Counted from the stretch's first letter, positions 1 through 5,720 are shown. The stretch is 5,837 nucleotides of DNA from DASQPR01 sp035713725 (GCA_035713725.1 DASTMZ010000232.1:1-5837); one strand, 5' to 3'. The notes: generated by a model from the sequence alone, not told the origin. Program-made: numbers and translations.

Positions 1-519
1 CTTCCGGTCGACCAGGGCGGCGCCATCTACACGATGGGCCAGCCGTCGCTGCTGGGCGCGAACGCGGCGCTGCTACCCGATCTGTCCGGCGAGCAGAACG
101 TCATCATCGGCCTGCTGGCCATGGGCATGACGCGGCAGCGCGCCGAGGAGCTGATGCCCGGCATCATCGAGTTCTCCGGCATCGACGAGCACGGCGAGAA
201 GTTCAGCGAGCTGCCGATGAGTACGTATTCGTCGGGCATGTCCGCACGTCTGCGGTTCTCCATCGCGGCCGCCCGCATGCATGACGTGCTGCTTGTCGAC
301 GAGGCGCTCGCGACCGGCGACGCGCGATTCCGCCGGCGCAGCGAGGAACGGGTCCGCGAGATGCTAGCCAGCGCCGGTACGGTGTTCCTCGTCAGCCACG
401 CGGTCGGCACCATTCGCGAGGTCTGCGACCGCTCGATCTGGCTCGAACGCGGCGTGATCCGCATGGACGGCCCGACCGAGGAAGTCGTCGACGCGTACGA
501 ACAGTTCATGACGCGCTGA
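1..519 (+). CDS. ABC transporter ATP-binding protein, polysaccharide/teichoic acid export type (5'-partial)
   Basis: This is the nucleotide-binding subunit of a cell-surface polymer exporter. It would power a two-component ABC permease (TagG/Wzm type) that moves an undecaprenyl-linked polysaccharide or teichoic acid across the membrane. The frame is open from base 1, so the N-terminus and Walker A lie upstream of the window. In the visible 172 residues I see the LSGEQNV segment after the Q-loop region (28-34), the ABC signature as YSSGMSARL (76-84), Walker B LLVDEA (97-102) followed by the D-loop ATGD, and the H-loop SHA with His133. The SSGM form of the signature and the NAALLPDLSG segment are typical of TagH/Wzt/RfbE exporters rather than nutrient importers. 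The protein ends soon after the nucleotide-binding domain, so it lacks the C-terminal glycan-recognition domain of long Wzt proteins. The GT2 gene follows in the same direction, which supports a surface-polymer locus. The family is firm; the substrate is not known. Confidence 0.93.
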   Translation, partial: LPVDQGGAIYTMGQPSLLGANAALLPDLSGEQNVIIGLLAMGMTRQRAEELMPGIIEFSGIDEHGEKFSELPMSTYSSGMSARLRFSIAAARMHDVLLVDEALATGDARFRRRSEERVREMLASAGTVFLVSHAVGTIREVCDRSIWLERGVIRMDGPTEEVVDAYEQFMTR

Positions 520-553
520 TCGGATCACGGCAACAAACGTGACGACTGGCGCC

Positions 554-558
554 GGAGG
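554..558 (+). promoter_or_regulatory. Shine-Dalgarno GGAGG that sets the glycosyltransferase start
   Basis: A perfect GGAGG lies 7 bases before GTG 566, which is in frame with the glycosyltransferase. A GTG at 539 in the same frame has no purine-rich site before it, so 566 is preferred. The 9 residues gained from 539 (mostly Gly, Thr, Asn) do not look like the beginning of a GT2 fold. Confidence 0.7.
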
Positions 559-565
559 CAATCGA

Positions 566-2149
566 GTGGCAGCCGCAACGAATGAGGCTGGGGACGGCCC
601 CGATGTCTCGGTGATCGTCGCCGTCCACAACACCATGCCCTACCTCAGGCGGTGTCTGAAGTCCCTGGTACGGCAGAGCATCGGACGCGACCGGCTGGAA
701 GTCATCGCGGTCGACGACGGCTCGACCGACGGCAGCGGGCGCGAGTTGGATCGTTTCGCGCTGCGTTATCCGTCGACGTTCACGGTGATCCACCAGACCA
801 ACAGCGGCGGTCCGGCCGCGCCGAGCAACCGCGCTCTGCGCAAGGCCACCGGCCGTTACGTGTTCTTCCTCGGCGCCGACGACCATCTCGGCCCCGAGGC
901 GCTCGAACGGCTGGTCGACGCCGCGGACCGGCACGGCTCGGACGTGGTCGCCGGGCGGATGGTCGGCCTCAACGGCCGCTTCGTCCCACAGGCCATCTTC
1001 GAGCGGACCGACTACGACGTCGACCTCTACAACTCGCCGCTGCCGTTCGCCATCTCGAATACCAAGCTGTTCCGCCGCAGTGTGGTTGCTGACAACGACA
1101 TCTGGTTTCCGGAGCATCAACCCTTCGGCAGCGACCAGCCGTTCACGGTTGCGGCATGCGTACACGCCAAGAAGATCTCGGTGCTCGCCGACTACGACTA
1201 CTACTTCGCGGTTCGGCGCACCACTGGACTCAACATCACGTACCGCGCGACGCACCTGGAGCGACTGCGCTGTACGGAACTGATCATGCGCGACAGTACC
1301 GCCCGCCTGCTGCCGCCCGGGCCGAAGCGCGATGCCGTGATGTACCGAAGCTTCGCGTCCGAGCTGTCGAAACTCACCCGCGCGGACTTCCTGAACCTGG
1401 ATCGCGACACGCAACGGCAGGTGGCCGAGGGCATCGGCCGACTCGTCGACACGTACCTCACCGACGCGATCTCGGCTCGTCTGGACGTCGGACGGCGGGC
1501 CCGGCTCATGCTTGCCCATGCCGGCCGCCTGGACGACCTCGTTGGCGCGGTTCGGCAGAACGCCGATCTGGAGCCTCTGCCGCTGGTCGCCGATGACGGT
1601 CGGCTTTACGCGGCGTACCACGGGTTCCGCGATGCGCGGCACCCGTTGCCGGACGACTGGTTCCTCGTGACCGACTCGGCCGTCGAGGCGGTCGCGCGCC
1701 GCCTGGACGTGACCGCGATCCAGTGGCCGTGGGAACGCGGTCACGGTCGGATGCTTGCCGTGATCGCGCACAGCCCGCTTGATCTCGCCACCGTGACAGC
1801 GGCCAGCCTGCACATCGTCGTCGGCGACACGCGGCAGGCGGTCACACTTCGCGCCGCGCCGACCGGCGGCACGATGGTGGAGGCGAGACTGCCGTTGCGT
1901 GCGGTCGTGGCGCATCAGCCGCGATGGGGGGTCGGCCGGGACGTACGGCTCGAGGCGGGTACGGCGGCCGTACCGTTGCGGCTGCCCCGTGCGCTCGCCA
2001 ATCGCTGGCGGCCGGCTCACGCCGGGCGCCGCCTCTACGTCCTGCGATCCGGGCGTCAAGCCGACGGGGAGATGGCCCTCGACGTCATCCCGGTCACGCT
2101 CACACGAGTCGCCCGTCCGGTGTGGGAGCGCATGTTCGGCCGACGCTAG
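566..2149 (+). CDS. Family 2 glycosyltransferase with C-terminal extension (wall-polymer type)
   Basis: A 527-residue cytoplasmic inverting GT-A glycosyltransferase that would move a sugar from a nucleotide donor onto a surface polymer or its precursor. The GT2 domain spans roughly residues 12-230. It begins with VSVIVAVHN (14-22), followed by the nucleotide-binding VDDGSTDGS (49-57), TNSGGP (78-83) and GADD (103-106), which stands for the metal-binding DXD. GSDQPF carries Asp190 at the usual position of the catalytic base. The remaining 300 or so residues are not a second GT domain. A helical stretch is followed by a beta-rich part from about residue 385, reminiscent of the linker and C-terminal domains of TarS/TarP-like wall teichoic acid glycosyltransferases; this comparison is from memory. 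No membrane segment is seen. Length is well above a bare GT2 domain (about 250-300). It follows the exporter ATPase by 46 bases and is probably co-transcribed with it. The last codons run into the 14-bp tandem repeat. The sugar and acceptor cannot be read from sequence. Confidence 0.9.
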   Translation: MAAATNEAGDGPDVSVIVAVHNTMPYLRRCLKSLVRQSIGRDRLEVIAVDDGSTDGSGRELDRFALRYPSTFTVIHQTNSGGPAAPSNRALRKATGRYVFFLGADDHLGPEALERLVDAADRHGSDVVAGRMVGLNGRFVPQAIFERTDYDVDLYNSPLPFAISNTKLFRRSVVADNDIWFPEHQPFGSDQPFTVAACVHAKKISVLADYDYYFAVRRTTGLNITYRATHLERLRCTELIMRDSTARLLPPGPKRDAVMYRSFASELSKLTRADFLNLDRDTQRQVAEGIGRLVDTYLTDAISARLDVGRRARLMLAHAGRLDDLVGAVRQNADLEPLPLVADDGRLYAAYHGFRDARHPLPDDWFLVTDSAVEAVARRLDVTAIQWPWERGHGRMLAVIAHSPLDLATVTAASLHIVVGDTRQAVTLRAAPTGGTMVEARLPLRAVVAHQPRWGVGRDVRLEAGTAAVPLRLPRALANRWRPAHAGRRLYVLRSGRQADGEMALDVIPVTLTRVARPVWERMFGRR

Positions 2150-2210
2150 CCCGCCGACGCTAGCCCGCCGACGCGAGCCCGCCGACGCCAGCTAGCCGAC
2201 GCTTGCGTCG
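2141..2210. repeat. Five-copy 14-bp tandem repeat between convergent genes
   Basis: Five head-to-tail 14-base units start at 2141, 2155, 2169, 2183 and 2197. Units 1 and 2 are identical (CGACGCTAGCCCGC). Unit 3 differs by one base (T to G). Unit 4 (CGACGCCAGCTAGC) and unit 5 (CGACGCTTGCGTCG) are increasingly divergent but keep the CGACGC head. Unit 1 contains the last two codons and TAG stop of the glycosyltransferase. The 14-base period shifts frame, so the array could not have grown as in-frame coding repeats. Confidence 0.85.
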
Positions 2211-2217
2211 CGGGCTA
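2161..2217. terminator. Probable bidirectional terminator hairpin
   Basis: Bases 2161-2174 (TAGCCCGCCGACGC) pair with 2205-2217 (GCGTCGCGGGCTA) as 13 base pairs with one bulged C and a 30-base loop. Repeat unit 1/2 (2147-2160) could pair with the same right arm instead. A small competing hairpin sits at 2197-2210 (CGACGC-TT-GCGTCG). The structure lies exactly between two convergent genes, and the stop codon of the minus-strand gene (2215-2217) is part of the stem. There is no T-run on either side, as is common for actinobacterial terminators, so termination is inferred from structure and position. Confidence 0.6.
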
Positions 2218-2751
2218 CAGATCGGCCGGCCGCTCCGTTGAGCGCGACACCACGTTGCCCTGCTTGTCTACCCAGCCAAGCGCCCGTGCCGGGTTGCCCG
2301 CGACCAACTGGTAGGCAGGCACGTTCCGCGTGACGACCGAACCGGCGGCGATCATCGCGTACGCACCGATCTCGATGCCGCACACGATCGTGGCGTTCGC
2401 GCCGATCGATGCGCCATGGCGTACCACCGTGGGCGTGATCTGCCAGTCCGGATTCTGGGCGCGCGGGCGCAAGTCATTCGTGAAGACCGCACACGGTCCG
2501 ACGAATACCTCGTCTTCGACCGTCACACCCTGATAGACGGAGACATTGTTCTGGATCTTGACCCGGTCGCCGACCACCGCGTTCGCGTCGACGTAGACGT
2601 TGCGCCCGATCACGCAATCCGCTCCGATCATCGCGGACGCGCGGATGTGCGCGAGGTGCCAGACCTTGGTGCCGGTGCCGACCTTCGCGCCGGGTTCCAC
2701 GTCGGCCGTCGGGTGAACGAAGACGGTCTCGTCGGTTGCGTGCTCGGTCAT
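2215..2751 (-). CDS. Left-handed beta-helix sugar-nucleotide N-acetyltransferase (WbpD/WlbB-like)
   Basis: A 178-residue hexapeptide-repeat acyltransferase, expected to act as a cytoplasmic trimer and use acetyl-CoA to N-acetylate the amino group of a nucleotide-linked amino sugar. The sequence carries the family landmarks: FVHPTADVEPGAKVG (11-25), TKVWHLAHIR (28-37), MIGADCVIG and VVGDRVKIQNNVSVYQGVTVEDEVFVGP (41-86), then TNDLRPRA (91-98). A second set of hexapeptide turns (114-140) is followed by the closing VPAYQLVAGNPARALGWV (144-161). The WHLAHIR and KIQNNVSVYQGV blocks match WbpD/WlbB, which acetylate UDP-2-acetamido-3-amino-glucuronate. QdtC/FdtC-type dTDP-aminosugar acetylases are a close alternative. 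ATG 2751 is chosen because GGGA lies 6 bases upstream and the conserved N-terminus starts just after it. ATG 2763, ATG 2781 and GTG 2802 are in-frame alternatives without a clear ribosome site. The partner oxidase and aminotransferase genes are not next to it. Family is firm, substrate is inferred. Confidence 0.9.
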   Translation of the reverse strand: MTEHATDETVFVHPTADVEPGAKVGTGTKVWHLAHIRASAMIGADCVIGRNVYVDANAVVGDRVKIQNNVSVYQGVTVEDEVFVGPCAVFTNDLRPRAQNPDWQITPTVVRHGASIGANATIVCGIEIGAYAMIAAGSVVTRNVPAYQLVAGNPARALGWVDKQGNVVSRSTERPADL

Positions 2752-2804
2752 TGGTTGTCCCATAAGCGTTCGGGCGCGCATCGCGCTGGTATGAGCCGAC
2801 ACGC

Positions 2805-2810
2805 ACTATA
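2805..2810 (-). promoter_or_regulatory. Possible -10 element (TATAGT) for the acetyltransferase gene
   Basis: On the minus strand TATAGT is an AT-rich island in very GC-rich DNA and matches the TAnnnT -10 pattern. A transcript starting about 7 bases downstream would begin near 2798, downstream of GTG 2802. That would exclude this GTG and favour a start at 2781, 2763 or 2751. No good -35 box is seen at 16-19 bases, so this is tentative. Confidence 0.3.
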
Positions 2811-2831
2811 ACGGCCCGCGGCCGGAGCCAC

Positions 2832-2865
2832 CGGCGGACCCGACAACCCGGGTCAGGGTCCGCCG
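2832..2865 (-). terminator. Hairpin at the end of the dehydrogenase gene
   Basis: CGGCGGACCC (2832-2841) pairs perfectly with GGGTCCGCCG (2856-2865) as 10 G/C-rich base pairs around a 14-base loop. The loop itself holds the palindrome ACCCGGGT (2846-2853). The right arm is inside the last codons of the dehydrogenase and its TGA (2855-2853) is in the loop. A stable hairpin just after the stop, in front of the separately promoted acetyltransferase gene, suggests a terminator of the hydrolase/dehydrogenase operon. There is no T-run. Confidence 0.5.
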
Positions 2866-3614
2866 CGCGGCCGCGGCCGGAGACCGGACATGCCGCCGTC
2901 GATGGCGAGTGCCGTGCCAGTCGTCGACGCGGTGCGCGGGCTGGCCAGATAGGCGATACCGGCGGCTACCTCGTCCGCGGTGACGAGTCGTCCCATCGGT
3001 TGCCGTGCTTGCAACGCCGCACGCTCGGCAGCCGGGTCGTCGGCCGCGTCGAGCAGTCGCGCGACCCACGGCGTGTCGGCCGTACCCGGATTGACGCAGT
3101 TGACGCGGATGCCGTCGGGCAGGTGATCCACGGCCATCGCCAGGGTCAGCGACAGCACGGCACCCTTTGTCGCCGAGTAGAGCGCGCGTTGCGGCAGCCC
3201 GGCGGTTGCCACGATCGAGCACGTGTTGACGATCGCGGCGTACGCCGACCGTCGCAGGTACGGCAACGCGGCCCGGGTGACGCGAACGATGCCGACCACA
3301 TTCACGTCGTACACGCGGTGCCACTCCTCGTCGGAGTTGTCGGCGACGGTACCGGCCGCTCCGATGCCCGCGTTGTTCACGAGGACGTCAATGCCGCCGA
3401 GATGTCGAGCGGCCGCATCGATCGCAGCGCGCACTGAGGCGTCGTCGGTCACGTCGGCTCGTACGCCGTGCGCCACGTCCACCGCGGCGGACGTGTCGAG
3501 ATCAAGCGCGACCACGTTCGCGCCGCGCTCGGCGAGCAGTCGCACGGTTGCGAGGCCGATGCCGGAACCGCCACCGGTGACGACCGCCCCGAGCCCATCG
3601 AAGTCTCCTGGCAT
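2853..3614 (-). CDS. SDR-family NAD-dependent dehydrogenase, probable 2-keto-3-deoxy-L-fuconate dehydrogenase
   Basis: A 253-residue classical short-chain dehydrogenase/reductase, a cytoplasmic enzyme oxidising a hydroxyl group with a nicotinamide cofactor. It shows the Rossmann glycine motif TGGGSGIG (13-20), Asp38 in ALDLD at the end of strand 2 (usually NAD rather than NADP), NNAG (80-83), Asn105, catalytic Ser133, YSATK with Tyr146 and Lys150, NPG (175-177), and the closing ASTTGTALAIDGGMS. The region RLLDAADDPAAERAALQARQ...PMGR (186-209) resembles the substrate-lid region of bacterial 2-keto-3-deoxy-L-fuconate 4-dehydrogenases, as I remember them. The gene directly upstream, only 3 bases away, encodes a matching 2,4-diketo-3-deoxy-acid hydrolase, which supports this assignment. 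ATG 3614 has GGAGG 8 bases upstream, inside the end of that gene, so the two are translationally linked. SDR membership is certain. The specific substrate is inferred from context and could be another keto-deoxy sugar acid. Confidence 0.88.
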   Translation of the reverse strand: MPGDFDGLGAVVTGGGSGIGLATVRLLAERGANVVALDLDTSAAVDVAHGVRADVTDDASVRAAIDAAARHLGGIDVLVNNAGIGAAGTVADNSDEEWHRVYDVNVVGIVRVTRAALPYLRRSAYAAIVNTCSIVATAGLPQRALYSATKGAVLSLTLAMAVDHLPDGIRVNCVNPGTADTPWVARLLDAADDPAAERAALQARQPMGRLVTADEVAAGIAYLASPRTASTTGTALAIDGGMSGLRPRPRGGP

Positions 3615-3617
3615 CCC

Positions 3618-4478
3618 TCACGCCTCCGCGTCGTAGGGCACGAACGTCTGCCGTTGGCGGCCGAGCCCGTCGATCTCCGTCTCGACGACGTCGCCGGCGC
3701 GAAGGTACGGATGATCCGGTCGCCCAAGCGCGACGCCCGCTGGTGTGCCGGTGTTGATGACGTCACCCGGCTCCAGCACCATGTACTGGCTCAGATACCA
3801 GACCAGATGGTCCACGCCGAACACTAAGTCCGCGGTGGTGCCGTCCTGCCGTAGCTGCCCGTTGACCGACAGCCGGAGTCGAAGCCGTTGCGGATCGGCA
3901 ACCTCGTCCGCAGTCACGAGCCACGGTCCGAGCGGATTGAACGTCTCGCACGACTTGCCGATGTCCCACTGCGAGGACAGCTCGAGCTGAAACTCGCGCT
4001 CCGACACGTCATTGCTGATCGCATAGCCGGCGACGACACCGCTCGCGTCGGACGGCGACGCGAGATATCTCGCCCGCGCGCCGATCACCACCGCGAGCTC
4101 GACCTCCCAGTCGGTCTTCGCGGAACCACGCGGGATCCGCACGTTGTCGTGGGGACCGACCACCGTGGACGGATCCTTCATGAACACGATCGGGCGCGTC
4201 GGCACGGCTTGGCCAGTCTCGGCCGCGTGATCGCGATAGTTCAGCCCGATGCAGACAACCTTGCCCGGCCGGGCGATCGGCGCACCAATGCGTAGACCGT
4301 CGGTGGCGATGGTTGGCAGCACGCCGCGCGACAACGCATCGGACGCAGCGGTGAGCCTGGCGGCGAGAAACTGTCCATCGATGTCCGCGGTGACCGTCGA
4401 AAGATCGCGAATCGTGCCGTCAGCATCGACCACGGCCGGGCGCTCGGCTCCCGCCGGTCCCACTCGTACCAGCCTCAT
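3618..4478 (-). CDS. Fumarylacetoacetate hydrolase family enzyme, probable 2,4-diketo-3-deoxy-L-fuconate hydrolase
   Basis: A 286-residue FAH-fold metal enzyme that cleaves a carbon-carbon bond of a beta-diketo acid. For the fuconate substrate the products would be pyruvate and L-lactate. Residues 1-70 form the N-terminal domain (MRLVRVGPAGAERPAVVDAD). The FAH catalytic domain runs from about 73 to 282: GLNYRDHAAETG with His84 (78-89), a metal-binding cluster of Glu125 and Glu127 in KTDWEVELAVVIG (121-133) and Asp157 in NDVSERE (156-162), Lys175, and NTGTPAGVALG (242-252). Length and N-terminal pattern match the subgroup often named ureidoglycolate lyase or 2,4-diketo-3-deoxy-L-fuconate hydrolase, not tyrosine-pathway fumarylacetoacetase (about 420 residues). 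Pairing with the SDR gene favours the sugar-acid role; I see nothing pointing to purine breakdown. ATG 4478 has GGAGGA 6 bases upstream. The codons for TVTADID carry a 21-base segment that recurs near the right edge of the window. Confidence 0.9.
   Translation of the reverse strand: MRLVRVGPAGAERPAVVDADGTIRDLSTVTADIDGQFLAARLTAASDALSRGVLPTIATDGLRIGAPIARPGKVVCIGLNYRDHAAETGQAVPTRPIVFMKDPSTVVGPHDNVRIPRGSAKTDWEVELAVVIGARARYLASPSDASGVVAGYAISNDVSEREFQLELSSQWDIGKSCETFNPLGPWLVTADEVADPQRLRLRLSVNGQLRQDGTTADLVFGVDHLVWYLSQYMVLEPGDVINTGTPAGVALGRPDHPYLRAGDVVETEIDGLGRQRQTFVPYDAEA
4378..4398. repeat. 21-bp direct repeat, copy 1 (inside the hydrolase gene)
   Basis: These 21 bases (core ATGTCCGCGGTGACCGTC on the + strand) are identical to 5759-5779. 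On the minus strand they encode the TVTADID part of the hydrolase N-terminal domain. Confidence 0.7.
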
Positions 4479-4514
4479 CGCTCGTCCTCCGGATGGTCTC
4501 GCTGAAGAAAGGCG

Positions 4515-5069
4515 TCAACGCCCACAGGGCACGCCGACTGACACGTTGACGGTGGTCGTCTCGTTGCCGGCGGTCACCTCCAACGGTACGCAGGCCGCCT
4601 GGTCGAGGGAGAACCCACCGGGAAACGCCAGCCACTCACCGTCGCCCGCGGGCGGCGCTGGGCAGGGCGGGACGAGCAGCGTCGTGGTCCAGTCCGCCGG
4701 CCCGTTACCCCAGAAGATCGACACCCGAGAGGCCCAATCCACGGGTACGGTCAGCGTCGCCCCGTGTCCAACATGTACGTAGAGCCCCGTCTTGGCGAAT
4801 AGGCGATGTGGGCCCGCCTCACCCCCGCTGGAGACACCCAGTGTCGACCCGGTGTCGATGCCCACCACGTCAAGCGTGTTGCGAAGCGGTGCGGTCAGCG
4901 ACTCCACGCTGCCGATCGAACAGTCGAGACTGACAGTTCCCGGTGCCAGACCGCTCGGATTAGGCGATGCCGATGCGCTAGGTCCAGCCGTCGGGCGCAG
5001 CGTCGACGTCCCGGTGCACCCGGCCGCGCACAAGACGGCGATGACCGCCACACCGATGAATCTCCGCAT
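4515..5069 (-). CDS. Secreted lipoprotein of unknown function
   Basis: A 184-residue predicted exported lipoprotein. The signal peptide has MRRF, a hydrophobic core GVAVIAVLCA and the lipobox AAGC with Cys18 as lipidated residue; the Ala at -3 is acceptable but less usual than Leu. A low-complexity Ser/Pro/Ala linker (about 22-42) tethers a small domain (about 45-184) rich in Val, Thr, Gly and Trp, probably all-beta. Four further cysteines in the mature part (50, 136, 160, 182) could make two disulfides outside the cell. The segment FAKTGLYVHVGHGATLTVPV, the WGN motif (120-122) and a closing VGVPCG recall small lipoproteins I have seen in other actinomycetes, but I know no function for them. 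ATG 5069 is chosen because GGGGGAG lies 5 bases upstream and the signal peptide begins there; longer in-frame starts would bury the signal. The gene ends 36 bases before the hydrolase gene and may be read together with it, although a sugar-acid role is not suggested by its sequence. Confidence 0.85.
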   Translation of the reverse strand: MRRFIGVAVIAVLCAAGCTGTSTLRPTAGPSASASPNPSGLAPGTVSLDCSIGSVESLTAPLRNTLDVVGIDTGSTLGVSSGGEAGPHRLFAKTGLYVHVGHGATLTVPVDWASRVSIFWGNGPADWTTTLLVPPCPAPPAGDGEWLAFPGGFSLDQAACVPLEVTAGNETTTVNVSVGVPCGR

Positions 5070-5074
5070 CCGTG

Positions 5075-5081
5075 CTCCCCC
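5075..5081 (-). promoter_or_regulatory. Ribosome binding site of the lipoprotein gene
   Basis: GGGGGAG on the minus strand, 5 bases before ATG 5069. It fixes the start at the signal peptide although the frame stays open for nearly 500 bases further upstream. Confidence 0.65.
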
Positions 5082-5173
5082 GCCGACGCTGTTACCCGGC
5101 TCATGCTCCCATGGACCAACGGGTATCTGCGTCACGCGATGCGGACGCTGGCACCGCGATGCGTCGAAACCTG

Positions 5174-5202
5174 TTGCTCGTTGTCCCCGCGCTGCGTACC
5201 GT
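5174..5202 (+). promoter_or_regulatory. Candidate promoter of the GNAT gene giving a leaderless mRNA
   Basis: TTGCTC (5174-5179, -35) and TACCGT (5197-5202, -10, TAnnnT type) are 17 bases apart. The first base of the GNAT GTG codon (5211) lies 9 bases after the last -10 base, within the usual distance to a transcription start. No Shine-Dalgarno sequence precedes 5211. Together this fits a leaderless transcript starting at the GTG, a common arrangement in actinobacteria. The boxes match consensus only partly. Confidence 0.4.
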
Positions 5203-5210
5203 CCGACGCC

Positions 5211-5720
5211 GTGACGATCGACCTGCGGGCCCTCACTCACGCCGATGCGACAGCCCATTGCCAAGGTGAGGACGAGCAAACCGTGCGTTGGCTGACCCGC
5301 GGCTACAGCACCGTTGAGGGCACGTGCTCGTATTTCGACTGGCTGGCCGAGAACGCTGCGGCTGGGCGCGGCAAGCGCGGCTTCGGCGTGTGGCTGGACG
5401 ACCACCTCGCGGGCTACGTGGACTGCGATCCGGACAACCGCGACGGCCTCGTGGCGGGTGGCGTCAACCTGACGTACGCCGTGCATCCCTGGGCGCGTGG
5501 CCGGGGTGTTGCCGTCGAGGCAGTAGGGCTTATCTGCGAGTTCGTTCGAACGAACCACATCGGCACGCGCGCGGCCATCAGGGTTGAACCCGCGAACGCG
5601 GCGTCAGTACGCGTTGCGCAAAGGTGCGGCTTCGCCTACGTGCGTGACTTCACCTCCACGACCGACACACACAACGACGGAACCGCGGTCACGCTTAGCC
5701 TCTACATACTTGATCTGTGA
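5211..5720 (+). CDS. GNAT family N-acetyltransferase
   Basis: A 169-residue GCN5-related acetyltransferase using acetyl-CoA, cytoplasmic, of the RimJ/RimL-like single-domain size. The N-terminal part begins TIDLRALTHADA and carries GEDEQTVRWL (19-28), which in related proteins precedes the acceptor-binding helices. GFGVWLDDHLAGYVD (57-71) forms the central strands. The acetyl-CoA pyrophosphate loop is HPWARGRGVAVEAV (92-105, with R96-G-R-G-V-A). The C-terminal RVEPANAASVRVAQRCGFAYV (124-144) is the standard GNAT motif B. The substrate, whether a small molecule, antibiotic or protein terminus, cannot be told. GTG 5211 is preferred because homologous structure starts there and the promoter geometry predicts a leaderless start. 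ATG 5139 in the same frame would add 24 Cys/Arg-rich residues that look non-coding. It is divergent from the lipoprotein gene across 141 bases and transcribed away from all other genes in the window. Confidence 0.87.
   Translation: MTIDLRALTHADATAHCQGEDEQTVRWLTRGYSTVEGTCSYFDWLAENAAAGRGKRGFGVWLDDHLAGYVDCDPDNRDGLVAGGVNLTYAVHPWARGRGVAVEAVGLICEFVRTNHIGTRAAIRVEPANAASVRVAQRCGFAYVRDFTSTTDTHNDGTAVTLSLYILDL

Noticed and set aside
539..565. Earlier GTG start for the glycosyltransferase
   Set aside because: No ribosome site upstream, whereas GTG 566 has GGAGG at 7 bases.
1958..1974. Perfect 7-bp stem with 3-base loop (GGTACGG-CGG-CCGTACC) inside the glycosyltransferase gene
   Set aside because: Within a conserved coding frame, with no regulatory context; short hairpins of this kind are common in such GC-rich DNA.
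506..2059. Long open frame (about 517 codons) on the minus strand opposite the glycosyltransferase
   Set aside because: It is the mirror frame of a GC-rich gene with a complete GT2 motif set on the + strand; its translation is Arg/Val/Gly-rich without any recognisable domain.
5089..5119. Possible minus-strand promoter for the lipoprotein gene (TTGGTC, 19 bases, TAACAG)
   Set aside because: The -10 box does not end in T and the spacing is at the limit, so it is too weak to list as a feature.
4806..5210. N-terminal extension of the GNAT frame back to 4806
   Set aside because: It is antisense to the lipoprotein gene and Arg/Cys-rich; the GNAT fold is complete from GTG 5211.
5070..5558. N-terminal extension of the lipoprotein frame up to 5558
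   Set aside because: The extension overlaps the GNAT gene and its promoter, and would bury the signal peptide, which has its own start codon and ribosome site.
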